From contig NBIV01000291.1 in assembly GCA_003194525.1 (NCBI GenBank), positions 23,540-87,539 of the forward strand: a stretch of DNA of 64,000 nucleotides, in the 5' to 3' direction. Below, piece by piece: positions 34,700-45,745 of the stretch. Below the pieces are notes generated by a model. That model saw only the letters and a program-made list of their open reading frames with translations. It ran no database searches and had not been told where the DNA came from. The position numbers and the translations under genes were made by a program. The DNA comes from Gracilariopsis chorda. Lineage: Eukaryota; Rhodophyta; Florideophyceae; Gracilariales; Gracilariaceae. How positions within the stretch are numbered: position 1 is the stretch's first letter; every line of letters begins with the position of its first letter.

Positions 34700-35645
34700 T
34701 TGGAGACGATATGTGTGCCCAGGAAGACGGACGGACTACGTCATGATTATGGCCCGCAGGAATTATAAGGTCTATGCCGACATCGGCTTGTCAAAGTCTC
34801 TCCTGTTACGCAGGCTGGCAGTTCTAACACTGGCGCTGGGCCAAACTTCATCAGATTGTCTGAACTACAATCTGACGAGCGAGCTCGAACCAGGAGGCAT
34901 GCTTACCGGATATCCGGGATGCAAACAAGAGACCCATCAAGTCTATTGGAACGATAAAACTTGTCGTTCAACTTGGAAATCATGTTGTCATGATGCAGTT
35001 TGTAGTGTGTACCACGTTAGCTGCACCACTTGTGCTGGGTTGCGATTATTGTGACAGGTTTGTCGAAGCAATTCGTCCGAAGAATCGGGAAGTTGAGTTG
35101 GACGACGCGTCCATTGTACCGATAGTACGGAGGCCATTGAATCGTTCAAACGCAGCTGCTCCATTACCGCCTTCGCAGGAATACGAAGCCCCGAAGGGCA
35201 GGACTTCACCACGTATTCATGTGTCTCAGATGACTGTGGTGCCTCCCCAACATCAGGCTTGGATAACAGTTACGACTGCGAAGCATGGACTTGTTATCAT
35301 TCAGCCGAACTCGGCACTTTATCATACCCATGGAATACTCGTCGCTAACGGCATTGCCCAAATGGATCCCAACAGGCCATTCAAAATCCTGGTGAACAAC
35401 ACCGGAGTCAATGAGTGCAGACTACACAAGAATCAGGTTCTTGGAACCGCTCTGCCACACCCTTCGGTGGTCATACCTACTCATGTTATGACGCAGACGT
35501 CTTGGGAATTTCATCTCAGAGTGATTCGCAGCCGGCACCAGCACAAACAGCAACGGACAACCTGAAGGAGGAGAAGGTTTCCAAGAAGGAATCTGAAGAA
35601 GCCCTCGAGGGCGTGAAGATGGGACAAGTTCCTGAGGAGTATCGC
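34700..35645 (+). pseudogene. Protease and spacer region of gypsy element 1
   Basis: A retropepsin homologous to the intact one at 62381-62953. NYKVYADIGL is followed by AVL, but the codon of the catalytic Asp has lost one base (34826-34828), so the D-T-G triplet is read out of frame. LGCDYCDRFVEAIRP near 35035-35090 marks the end of the protease. The frame 34990-35565 continues with a linker shared with the other gypsy element. Without the Asp, Gag-Pol could not be processed. Confidence 0.65.
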
Positions 35646-35663
35646 TAGAGATTACGCAGCCTA

Positions 35664-37290
35664 TTGCTGAAGTTTTCACATATGTGGAATGGCCACCTTG
35701 GCCAAATTGCTGCAACAGAGCATCACATCGACGTGTTGCCGGGCACTAGACCCATCGCCCAACCGCCATATCGGGCAGAGCCGCGCGCTCGACAAATCGA
35801 ACAGGAACATGTTGATTCCATGCTGGAAAAGGGAATTATTGAGCCAACTCAAACAGCATGGGCCTCACCCGTGGTGTTAGTTCTGAAAGCAGATGGATCG
35901 TTACGCTTTTGCGTCGACTACAGGAAGCTGAACGCAGTAACAGTGAGGGACACGTATCCTTTGCCGCGCATGGATGAATGCATCGACAGCCTTGGAGAAG
36001 CCAAAGTTTTTACTACGCTTGACGCAAATTGGGGTTATTGGCAAGTGCTCGTTGCACCGAAAGACCGCGACAAGACCGCTTTTGTTCGTCACGCAGGATT
36101 ATATCGCTTTAAGCGAATGCGTTTTGGTTTAACCAAAGCTCTGGCGACGTTTCAGCGCGCAATCGATATCATACTCTGATATTATAAGTGGAAGACTTGT
36201 TTAGTCTTTTTGGATGACATCATTGTCTATAGTCGAAACATGGAAGACCATTTCTCTGATGTCGAGGCAATCCTCAAGCAATTGGATGATGCGGGAATCT
36301 CATCAAAGATTAAGAAGTGTGAATGGTTCACGAACCAGGTGAAGTACCTTGGACACCGGATCAATCCGGGAACCGTGGAAATCGAGGAAACAGAGACCGC
36401 TGCAATACGTGAAGCAAAACCTCCGCGGACACAGACGCAACTACGTGCCTTTTCAGGACTCTGTAAAGTGTACAGGAGATTTGTTCCACGCTATTCGCAC
36501 GTCGCTGCACCTCTGAACGCTTTATTGAAGAAAGGTGAACCCTCACAGTTGAAGGAATTCGGGGAAGCCGAAACGGACGCTTTCGAAACACTGAAGCAGA
36601 TGCTGACCTCAGCCCCAGTGCTACGACTTCCGAAACCGGATCTACCCTTTTCCGTCGACACGGATTCTAGTGATTACCAAGTAGGGTGTGCCCTTTTTCA
36701 AACGCACGAAGACGGTAAGCATTATCCTATTGGATATTGGTCTCGTTCACTGCATCAGGCAGAGAAGAACTACTCCGTTTCCGAAAAGGAATGTTTAGCT
36801 GTAGTATGGGCTCTTACGACTTTTAGGCCTTACCTACAGGGGGTACACTTCACCGTCAACACGGATCAATCTTGCTTAAGATGGCTTATGTCAATTTCTG
36901 ACCCTTCAGGACGCTTAATGCGCGGGCGGCTACGTCTTTCTGAATTTGACTTCGCAGTCAAATACAAGAAAGTGACCTGTAATGTCCACGCTGACGGGCT
37001 TTCGTGGCTCGAAACTCTGGGCGAAACCCAATTGGAAATTGATGATGACATCCCTTGTCTTACAATGGAAGAGCTGGTATCTCCAGAGATAGAAGTGGAA
37101 ACTTGGGACGAAGACGATAACGTCATGGATGTACTGATAGCACAGACAACGGATATTGATGCTGATCGGCAGCTCGAACGAATTACGCTCGAGGAGCTAC
37201 TCCGTGAACAGTTCACTGACGCTTTTTGTGCGGCAATCCGCTCACTTGTTAACGGGGGGAGGTGCTACCTGTTCGTCTCGACGATCGCGG
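35664..37290 (+). pseudogene. Reverse transcriptase and RNase H of gypsy element 1
   Basis: RT motifs: ASPVVLVLKADGSLRFCVDY, FTTLDANWGYWQV (catalytic Asp), MRFGLTKALATFQRA and VFLDDIIVYSR (F-L-D-D). A TGA at 36177-36179, just before the LDD strand, interrupts the frame; CGA would give Arg. The connection and RNase H follow: FSVDTDSSDYQVG, SVSEKECLAVVWA and NTDQSCLRWLMSI. A one-base gain in the G run at 37254-37259 ends the frame early (37298). The enzyme is related to that of the right-edge chromovirus over its whole length. Confidence 0.85.
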
Positions 37291-37938
37291 AATATTAGTT
37301 CGAACTGTCGAAGCCTATTGGCAGATTGTAATACCACACTCTCTCAAGAGCAGGGTACTGTATCTGGCGCATTATTCTCAGCTATCTGGTCACCCAGAGG
37401 GTACGAAGCTTTACCTAAGCCTAAGAAGAGACTTCTATTGGCCAACATTGGCGATGGACTGCCACGCGACGGCTAAGTTGTGCGCAACGTGCGCTAAGAA
37501 CAGAGTGAAATTGTGGAAGAAGAAGAAGCCGCTGAAGCTATTTCCGGCGAAGGCGCCTTTGGAGTATGTGAGCATAGATATACTTGGAGAATTAATTCGC
37601 TCTAAGTGAGGGAACAGGTACCTCTTGGTAATTACTGATCGCTTCTCGAAGCTGGTGAAAACTGTTCCGCTTAAACGGATTACAGCTCCCGTGATCGCAC
37701 GAGCTTTTATCCACCATTGGGTTTACTACTACGGACCCCCGAATAATCTGCTCTCAGATAACGGAAAGCAATTTTTTGCTCGCTTCTTTTAGGATGTATG
37801 CAGGATACTGGGTGTTAAGAACGTGTTTACCACGACATATCATCCGCAGTGCAACGGCCAGGTGGAACGGTACAACCGTACTATACTAGCCGCCCTCCGG
37901 CACTACATTTCTGACCACCCGAAGGATTGGGATCTAGG
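37262..37938 (+). pseudogene. Truncated integrase of gypsy element 1
   Basis: The HHCC zinc finger (HYSQLSGHPEG ... CATCAKN) is followed by the catalytic core with SIDILGE (first Asp), LSDNGKQFF (second Asp) and NGQVERYNRT (Glu). In-frame stops are TGA 37607-37609 (CGA-like) and TAG 37791-37793 (CAG-like, in FF-stop-DVCR). The sequence stops matching integrase right after PKDWDL at about 37938, where its relative continues with YADAVTYAYNTQ. What follows is unrelated, so this marks a deletion or recombination junction. Confidence 0.8.
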
Positions 37939-38235
37939 GCAAATCCTCCAACCAGCGAAGGAACCGGCGTGTGGATTGACGGAATTTCCACCTCAGAATC
38001 ATAATCGGAGACGTGCACTCGTGGCACCTTCGGCGCTCTCCCTTCAATACGGTGGGGAAAAGCAACATATGCTCGTCTGTCATCGTCATCGTTCGGAATT
38101 CCCCTGATGGGGTACAACTCATCCTTTTCATAGTCATACCACAGGAATCCCGGAGTTCCAGACCAGCCCAACTGAAGGTTGTAATCAAGAAGAGCCTCCG
38201 CTTCGTCAGCACTCCACGTGATGCCGTTGAAAAGG
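37936..38235 (-). pseudogene. Unrecognised coding fragment abutting the broken integrase
   Basis: On the minus strand one frame is open for about 100 codons and looks like real protein: FNGITWSADEAEALLDYN, GWSGTPGFLWYDYEKDEL and VSDYDSEVEIPSIHT. It begins after a stop at 38237 and ends in the gypsy integrase at the junction near 37936. No family was recognised. It may be a piece of another mobile element or a captured host exon. Confidence 0.35.
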
Positions 38236-39540
38236 TTTTAAACACCTAAGAAGCATATATAACGTATCATGGCCACCGTAAGGGGACGTAAACCACCATT
38301 GTAGGCTGGCATGACGAGTCCTATTAGAGGCGATAATCGCACCTCCGCGTATAGAGGACACCCTCGTCTGACGCCTGAAGGTACGCCATAAGGGCCCCCA
38401 AAGCGGACTCCGTAGAGGCAATCGACATAACGAAACCTCTCAGGGGTGTAAAATGCGAAGAGGAGTGGCCTAAATCTCAGGTTAGGCCATACCCAATGGT
38501 CTTGTCAGAATTTTACAATTGCGACGTAGTATTTGGAACACTGATTTGAAGACATATCCTGAAACTCCGTGTCATGCCATCAAAAGAAGAATCCAAACGT
38601 GTTCGTGATACGGGTTTCGTCCGCGGAGTTATACTGTAGCTACAAAACGTTTTTTGTGCATGCTAGTGGAACACGTGCAGTGTTATCCCTGGGCTGGCAC
38701 TGTAAAACACCTATTGGTGACAAGAAAGAACATTTTGAAGCCCACAGTATTTGGTCAGAAATGAAATAATGCGGCTACACTATACTCGTGCGATCCAAAA
38801 TAAAATAGCAACAGTGATAAATGTGGTTTATGTTAAATGTTTTTTCAGGGTTTAGGGGTTTTTAGGACCAATTTAATATGGCCAACGTTATATACAGTCA
38901 CAAGGTGTACAAATCTATCACTTCGCCTGCATTGATTGGTCCACAGATCCCTCTTGTGCAATCGCTTTTGCTAACTTCTAGCGTTGATTGGCTGTGTGAA
39001 AAACCTGCTCTGGAGAGCCTGGGAAGCAGTCCTCCACGCATCACCACTCGCTGAACGAGAAAGAGCTCCGGCCTCTGATTGGTGGACCTTGCACTTCTTT
39101 TCACTGCAAGTGGGTTCAGCCCGTGCACGTTTATCACCAGACAAAACGTATTACAGCACGCACGTGTAACACTCAAGTACCCTTTCGTGCAAAACCCATT
39201 TTCCTGTCACTAATCTTTTACCCTTGGGTGCTTTCCTTCCGTCCAATACGTTCATATCTGAATACAAACCTTCGTATCCAATTCTTTCTTCTTCCCCACC
39301 TGCAACAGTCGTAAGCATAATACGTACGTTCTTATCGCGCATGTCGTTTGGTTTGTTTCCTTCATCTGGTTCACATTATTCCACTCGTTTTAAGCAACGC
39401 ATCCATTCATCCAAAGACTTCCACCTCCTCCTGCAAATACATTCTATCCAATCCACCCAAGTCACGCCTTCATCCACATCCTGCGCAGACACCGAGCGCG
39501 CAACCCGCTTGCAAAACAAACATACCACTCCAACATCTCC
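38236..39540. other. Spacer with promoter-like part, upstream of the 39.5-kb gene
   Basis: No coding region is recognised in 38236-38880. The last 600 bp contain three TGATTGG motifs (listed separately) and C/T-rich sequence leading to the ATG at 39541, as expected of a promoter and 5' UTR. Confidence 0.45.
38933..39082 (+). promoter_or_regulatory. Three inverted CCAAT boxes
   Basis: TGATTGG, the reverse complement of CCAATCA, occurs at 38933-38939, 38985-38991 and 39076-39082. Three copies within 150 bp, 460-610 bp upstream of the ATG at 39541, are a typical NF-Y-type promoter arrangement. They probably drive the gene at 39541. Whether they act is an inference. Confidence 0.5.
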
Positions 39541-40764
39541 ATGGGAATTCCCATAGAACCACGTCTCAGTAATGCCGCCCTCGTCAAGAGGCAGCGATTA
39601 GCCGCCTTGCGAAGGACCCGTCATGCATTTCGTTGCGTCGCCCCCGGACAGCCAACACCCTACGGCATTTGTCAACAAAATCTTGACAATCTCATTTCAC
39701 ACGCCCTACAACATCCGCCTCAATCCGCACGTCTCATCCTGGTCTGCAAGGATCTGTCCACACCCGTTCCGGTCACCTCAAACACCTCATCATTCATACG
39801 ACTCATTCCCATTTTCATGCGACACGCCCGGCTAGCCAGGATCTCAAGTAACATTTCCGCCTCCCGCACTCACCTTGCAGATCCATCATCACGCCATACA
39901 AATTCGTCCAACCATCCAAACAGCTCTCACCGCGCCCACGTTCACAGAGCTGCATCCATGCGCGCTGCCATTGCCAGAGAGTCGCGTGTGACAGCGCTTC
40001 TGCAATTTAATAGGATCACTGCTCCATATACCAGTACCACGACACCTAATCAACCACTCAACGCTTCACGTCGTGCCTCAGCTTCTTTGCAAGACATTCA
40101 GCCACGCGTATTATATCACCACCCCACCGCTCTACACCCTTCCATGCACGACATACGCCATGCTTTGCGACAATCTATGCTGCTAATCGCTTCTGCGAAT
40201 AGCCCTTCGCGTGCTCAGCTTTGGGGTAGATTTCATGATCCAGTTGCATCAGATACCACCACCACAAACAACAACAGTTCCAACAACGACATCAGTTCCA
40301 ACAACAACAACAGTAACCACAACCGCAGCAACAATGAGCAAGACAGCCCACCAGATTCCCAAGGGCCCAACGCACGACCCCGACGGGCGACGTCAACAAA
40401 CAGCGCAAACAGATCTAGAACCAACACACTCATGTCCGACAAGGCCATCTCTATCTTGTACGAAGTTGACACCGGTTGCCTTTGGGAACTGGGTTGTTGG
40501 GCAGGAATTCAGCACTTGGGAAGGGCTGGCATATTCGGAATCCTGGTAGAGGTGCTGGAGAAAACCTCTCAAGTACCAGGTTCGCCAGTAGAAGCGCTTT
40601 GTATTCGGGATAACCTTTTTTCTTACTCCACAGTACGAGGAGGGGTAAGACTCCTGAAGGAGCTGTCCGGCCAGCTTATTGACAACTATGATCGTGCTAG
40701 TAACTTCTTCGTTCACCCCATGAATGACCAACGGGTGCAGATAATTGTATCTCCGCAGCCCTAA
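39541..40764 (+). CDS. Orphan protein with Asn-rich linker
   Basis: 407 residues, intronless, from ATG 39541. The N-terminal half is basic, Ser/His-rich and probably disordered. About residues 238-270 form a Thr/Asn-rich low-complexity tract coded by ACA/AAC-type repeats. The C-terminal 100 residues look folded: ISILYEVDTGCLWELGCWAG, GILVEVLEKTSQVPG and GVRLLKELSGQLIDNY. No family is recognised. The gene converges on the minus-strand gene at 40969 with about 200 bp between the stops. It belongs to the gene island of 39.5-49.7 kb, and its smooth composition and CCAAT-box promoter argue that it is real. Confidence 0.55.
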   Translation: MGIPIEPRLSNAALVKRQRLAALRRTRHAFRCVAPGQPTPYGICQQNLDNLISHALQHPPQSARLILVCKDLSTPVPVTSNTSSFIRLIPIFMRHARLARISSNISASRTHLADPSSRHTNSSNHPNSSHRAHVHRAASMRAAIARESRVTALLQFNRITAPYTSTTTPNQPLNASRRASASLQDIQPRVLYHHPTALHPSMHDIRHALRQSMLLIASANSPSRAQLWGRFHDPVASDTTTTNNNSSNNDISSNNNNSNHNRSNNEQDSPPDSQGPNARPRRATSTNSANRSRTNTLMSDKAISILYEVDTGCLWELGCWAGIQHLGRAGIFGILVEVLEKTSQVPGSPVEALCIRDNLFSYSTVRGGVRLLKELSGQLIDNYDRASNFFVHPMNDQRVQIIVSPQP

Positions 40765-40968
40765 CCTGTAGTGGTTATTCCATATATGAATCTAACTATC
40801 TTAGGATGACCTACGTTACACATTATTATCATGTTGGAAACCTTTGCGACTGACCTCTATACCGTTTCAAACGCGAAACGGAAATCATGCAAGAAAATAG
40901 AAAAGAACAAACTTAACTGGATGGATGACTCGACCGTCACGTTCAGGTTAATGGTTACGATGAACACC

Positions 40969-41850
40969 TCACAAACGCGGGCTTTGATCGATGGGGTCGA
41001 CATGTAATGAATCTGGAGGCCTGAGGGTTTCGCTTGGGCGACCTCCGAACTGCGATATGACCTTCTGGTTGAGTGCTGCGGCAACTGCCTGAACTCGGCA
41101 ATGCGTGTCACGATTCAAAGTATGCATTCTCTTCGCTAACGCAAACATGTGATGAGTGTCTAGGATGTAGGTGTTCAAAACGTCGGTAGACTGTTGAAGC
41201 AGTTGTTGCGGTTCGGAAAATTGCTCTTCTTGAGCGCTGTCGTCGAGCTTGGGCCACTCTACAGGAGGCTCGGAAATTTCAACGACGTTGTTCCACATGT
41301 CGAGCTCATCCATGCAGGCCTTTCCGAGTTGGTCCATTTGAGCGATTTTGAGGTCGATCTGCTCCTTTTCCGGATTCGATTGCCACTGCTGCACTTCTGG
41401 AGAGTGGTAGTTTTTGACAAATTCGTCGACTCTCTCCATGATGAGTTGGGAATCTTGCTGCAGCTTGGCGCGCATTTGCTCGGATGCATTGGGGTCGCTC
41501 TTCTCAATAGTGCTCGCAATCGCTAGATGAACGAATTTGTGGATTTTGTCCGGGATTGGAAGGGAGTCATGAATCTGGGTGTGAAGAGGAAGCCGACGCT
41601 CTCGTGTTTTCTTTCGCGCGGGACCTGTGGAAGTAGGTTTCGGTTTGGGGGTGGAAGGCTTGGCGCTATGTGCGGGTTCGGTGTGGGCGGCAGTGGGGCG
41701 GTCCTGAAGATTGGTGCATTCGCGGAGCGGGGGTCTCGGTGGGAGTTGCGACTGTTTCGGCTTTGACGAAGAGGAGAGAAGCGAGAGGCGGCGCTTCTTG
41801 GTTCTCTGAAACTGGAAGGCACCGATGTCTATGGACTGTCTGGGCCTCAT
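40969..41850 (-). CDS. Helical orphan protein, possibly Dsn1/Mis13-like kinetochore subunit
   Basis: 293 residues from ATG 41850; a longer open frame up to 42147 lacks an ATG at its start and is not used. The N-terminal third is basic and disordered (TKKRRLSLLSSSSKPKQ). The C-terminal two thirds are helical: LHTQIHDSLPIPDKIHKFVHL, then a segment with MERVDEFVKNY and LGKACMDELDMWNNV. The pattern of an RRxS-type basic stretch followed by a short conserved helix and coiled coil recalls Dsn1 of the Mis12 kinetochore complex, but no residue-level signature confirms it. Treat the name as a suggestion. Confidence 0.4.
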   Translation of the reverse strand: MRPRQSIDIGAFQFQRTKKRRLSLLSSSSKPKQSQLPPRPPLRECTNLQDRPTAAHTEPAHSAKPSTPKPKPTSTGPARKKTRERRLPLHTQIHDSLPIPDKIHKFVHLAIASTIEKSDPNASEQMRAKLQQDSQLIMERVDEFVKNYHSPEVQQWQSNPEKEQIDLKIAQMDQLGKACMDELDMWNNVVEISEPPVEWPKLDDSAQEEQFSEPQQLLQQSTDVLNTYILDTHHMFALAKRMHTLNRDTHCRVQAVAAALNQKVISQFGGRPSETLRPPDSLHVDPIDQSPRL

Positions 41851-43753
41851 CGGTGGAGCAGTACGCGGGACGCAAGTGGAAGGGGGGTTAAGACGAGGGA
41901 GAAGGCTGAAGAATGCAAGTTTGAACGAAGCGAAAGCGCGGGAGAGGGTATACGGGTGCTGAACGCAAAGGCAGAAGGTGAGGTTGTGGTTCCTTACAAG
42001 AAGAGCTGGCGGTGTTACGATAAGTGTTTGGCGTGCAGATTCAAATTTGAAGTGAGGTGTGCGGCGGAGTTTAGAAAGATGAGTGGACAGGTGTACACGT
42101 TGAAAGGTCATCCTGCACAGTGTACCGTTTTCGACGGTGACGGTCAAGCTTCCTCTGTGATTCGGCAGTCATTGTTGACACTGAGGCGGTACCGTTGCCT
42201 GTAGAATGCGTAAGGTTGTTATGTTGTGACGAGCACGTTAAGAGTATGTGTAAGGTGTGGTGCGATGGGCAGGTCTCTGATGGACACAGAAGGTGGAGGA
42301 GGGCGCGCAAGTGAGGTTAGAGACGTGTTGAGGGGGACTTGCGATGCCGCTATGCACGCAAACGGGAGTTTGACATGACCCGGAATGGCGTGAGCAGGAG
42401 CGAAGGGTACAGTATAGGTGAAGAAGCGACGGTAGCATGATTCGGGTAACGTTTTACCATCATTAAAATGTATACTTAGAACAAGGGGAAGCAAGATTGG
42501 AGGCTCAAGGACAAACTCAAGGTCGGAGAGCGAGCTACGAGAGACGGCTCGTGAAACTTGGTGCGGCAGAGCAGATTGGTATAACCCAAGCAGGCGATAT
42601 TTTTGTATTGCGCGTACGTTAATGTTTGCGGAACAAGCCAAGTTTTGCACACAAGTGGGGACGGAGTTTGTTCAAAGTGGATTAAAGCTATCTGTTGGTT
42701 GACGGTGAAGAAGATGTCTCGTGCCTTTTGGGTTTTTGGGAGCGTGTTTGTGAAATATTATTGGGGAGATGTAAGAAGAGACTGGCGATGAGGGTCCTGG
42801 GTGGTGAGGGGTGGGGCGATGAATGGATGTGGCAGTGCGTGCGGTGGATTAAATTCAGCTGCGATTAATATTTTTAATTCACGTGTGGGGGGGCGCGACC
42901 TGGCTGACTTGATTTGACAAAGTGGCAGCCAACGTTGTTCGGGCTGGGCGGTGGCGGTGCGTATGAAGCGGCGAGGAGCACCGCGGGGCGTTGACTTACA
43001 GGCGGTGCGCGGCGGTGGCGCCGCATGATGAATCAAAGAGCGCACGGCCGCACGGGCGGCTGCGTCTACCAGCGCGTTGGCATAAGCGACGCGCTCCTCG
43101 GCGGTGGCGCCGACAGCCCGACGTGGCGCCGTGGTCTCCGTCCCCGCATGCTTCGCGCCCTCGCGTCATGTTCCCGGGGTACGGTGCGCATGACAACGCC
43201 GCCAACGCCGCCGCGGCGAGCAGCGTCAGCAGAAAAGTTATGGCGGCCGCGCCCCGGCCGCGACGGCGTCGCCGCCCAGCGACCAGCGAAGCACGCGCAA
43301 CTTTGGGCGCAGCCAGCGTGGCGGCGTCCAACGGCGGCTGGCATCTGGCAGCGCGTGCGCCAGCGTAGACCCAACGCCCAAAACGGGTTGCAACTCTCCG
43401 CCACGCTCCCCCCCCCCCTCCCCCGCACCGACCAGACGCATCATGTCGCCGTGCACTCGCGCGGCGCGGCGCGTGTCGCGCGCGTGTGGCTCATACGCGA
43501 CTTGCTTTTGAAACTGCACAAGGAAGCAGCGCCGCACAATGACACTTCGCGTCGCCAGCTGAATCCGTGCTCCCAACTCGTCTGCGCTAACATGCCACCG
43601 AAAACATACATCATTGCCACAGTGCGCTCCGACGCTACCCCGCGCTCTGCCCCTGCCTTCCCTCAAGTCTGTTATCGCCACTTCAATCGCTAACTCAGCA
43701 CTCGTTCCACCTCCCCTTCCCCTCATTCGTCTCACTTCCCTTCTCGGCTGTCG
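41851..43753. other. Divergent intergenic region
   Basis: Between two genes pointing away from each other. 41.9-42.9 kb is of mixed composition. 42.9-43.5 kb is very GC-rich with alternating open frames on both strands (Ala/Arg/Pro-rich), typical of non-coding GC-rich DNA and a likely promoter area for both neighbours. A C run lies near 43407-43424. Confidence 0.4.
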
Positions 43754-45000
43754 ATGATGGCTCATCACACTCTTTCACCTCACGAGGAGCTCTCTGCCTC
43801 CGCCCTCTTCCTCCCCATCCCCTCCTTCTACGAACGAAAGCTTCGTGAAGCTTCTCGTCCAGCACTCTCTGATCGAGACGATCATATCTGTTCCGAGCCC
43901 TCCGATGACGGAGCCGAACGTCGCTACAGCGACCTCTCCTTCCATTCCGACAACACACTGATCAACTCCACCACCACCACAACCAACAACAACAACAGCG
44001 ACACTTCCTTCCATCCAATACCCCAACACACTCTCCCTCCCCACAACATTCACAGCCCTGCCCACGCTTCAAGCCTCAACCCATTCGTGAAACCCCTACT
44101 TTCATCGTTCAGGCAAGACCCCCTCCAACTGCCTCCGTCCCCTCCTCAACAACCCCGAACACACGCTCAAGCCCCCATCAGGAAGCGCCGCCGACCTCTC
44201 AACCGCCCCCACAACCAACCCCACCCCGTTCCCGCCCAAAGCTATCCAAATCCCCGTTGCCCAAGCCCGTTCAGAGCACCGATGCCGAAACTCCCTGCAC
44301 CCTTTACACCGCCACCCCCTCTACAAGCACTCCTTCCTTCGAATTTGAGTTCACCCACCCCAACAAGTTCTCCAACGCCAAGAAGCCCAAGCCCAAACCC
44401 GCTCCGTCCACACCTCGCAGCAAACGCACTTCGCTCTGGAATCTCTTCACCAGCAAAAGAAACCCCAGAAACCGCCCCGACCAAAAGCAAGACACTTCCG
44501 AACACGCTCCACAAGAGCCTCACCACCATTCAAGCAGACTAAAGTCCCTCAAACTCATGAGAAGATCAAGTCTCAGAACGCCTTCCGCTTATCCAACCTC
44601 CCGCGCCTGTCAAGCAGCTGCTCGAGAAGCCAAGGCAGCAACTGCAAGATCCTCTAATCAAAAGCGCCGACTATCTCGTTCATGTTGTAAGAGACGCTCT
44701 TCAGTTGCTTCTAATGCTGTTGATCACCATTTGCACGCTTCTCATACAGCAGAATCTTTATCTTTCAGCCATTTGGCACATACTCCCAGGGATCGAATTG
44801 CGTATTACACAGAAGATAAACGGGAAGCTAGTTCATTTGCTGGATATCGTGGACGTATTTTCTTTACTAATGAGGGCTCATCGGTCAGTTCTTCTTCGGA
44901 TCGTGAGGAAGATGCTGTGCATGTCGTTCCGGATTCTAACATATACTTGACTAGAAGACAATTGCGTACTATGCGCTACAAGGGGCAGATACGACGGTAA
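43754..45000 (+). CDS. Disordered orphan protein gene, coding changes frame
   Basis: Two overlapping plus frames: 43754-44542 (262 codons) and a second frame open from about 44089 to 45000. The first starts well (MMAHHTLSPHEELSASALF) and is Ser/Pro/Asn-rich. The second is more protein-like after 44250 (SFEFEFTHPNKFSNAKKP, SKRTSLWNLFTSKRN) and ends with SNIYLTRRQLRTMRYKG. One gene crossing frames through a small unseen intron or an indel between about 44090 and 44300 is the simplest reading; two overlapping spurious frames are less likely. No family recognised. T runs follow the stop (45003-45030), and the gene converges on Derlin. Confidence 0.45.
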
Positions 45001-45745
45001 CTTTTTTTCTTTTTTGGTTGCTTTTTTTGGTTATTTGTAACCCTTGTACTGTAGTTTTTCTTTCCTGTTTAGTGCAAACAGATGTAGGAGATAAACATGC
45101 ATTTCGTACCGTTGCGTCTCTGCGTGCGCTCTTATGAGTAACTTTTCATCATGGGGCGGCGAGTGTTCAATTTGAACAGTTCAATATGCAGTCACCGTAT
45201 GTCCAACTGTTTCATGAAACGGTGTCTCTTTCAAATATGCTATTTCATTGAGTCTCTTTGGATGTACTTGCGTGGATGAAGTAGGAATCGCAAGAGAAAA
45301 CGGACACAAAGCTATTGTCGGGGCCCGGTTGCCAACTTTCACCGACTCTCGCGCCTTCGTCGTCCTAGAGTAGTACTTACCGAACGACCGTTCGGCACGA
45401 TCGCTCTGGAAAACAAACCATGAGATGGGCGGCGATGGATACGAAGCGTAGCCTGATGTGTCCCAAGACTTGTTGTATCCTTCCGTTTGCGTATCTCGAT
45501 GCGGCAACAATGATGCGCGTACCCTACTCTTTAGACAACAAAACAGTATTGGCAATCGCTTCTTCCAAGTTTAGTCTTTTAGGTGTGGTTAGCAATGACT
45601 CATGCCCGGTGTGCAAGAAAGTCATTCTTATTCGTCTCAATACGCGTTTGCTGAACGATATATATACAGCCCAACAAGAAGGCGTTGAACAACAGGGTGA
45701 ATCAGTAAGGAGGTGTTGCAAAAAAGAATCTCCACCACGGTCGTT
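45001..45745. other. Convergent intergenic spacer
   Basis: Between the stops of the disordered orphan and Derlin. T-rich after 45003. Short open frames on both strands show no family motif. Confidence 0.45.

Noticed and set aside
41851-42147. N-terminal extension of the helical orphan
   Set aside because: The extension begins at TTG and has the composition of 5' flank; ATG 41850 opens a protein-like start.
42996-43768. Overlapping long frames on both strands
   Set aside because: Ala/Arg/Pro/Gly-rich frames on both strands in very GC-rich DNA, without motifs; expected by chance.
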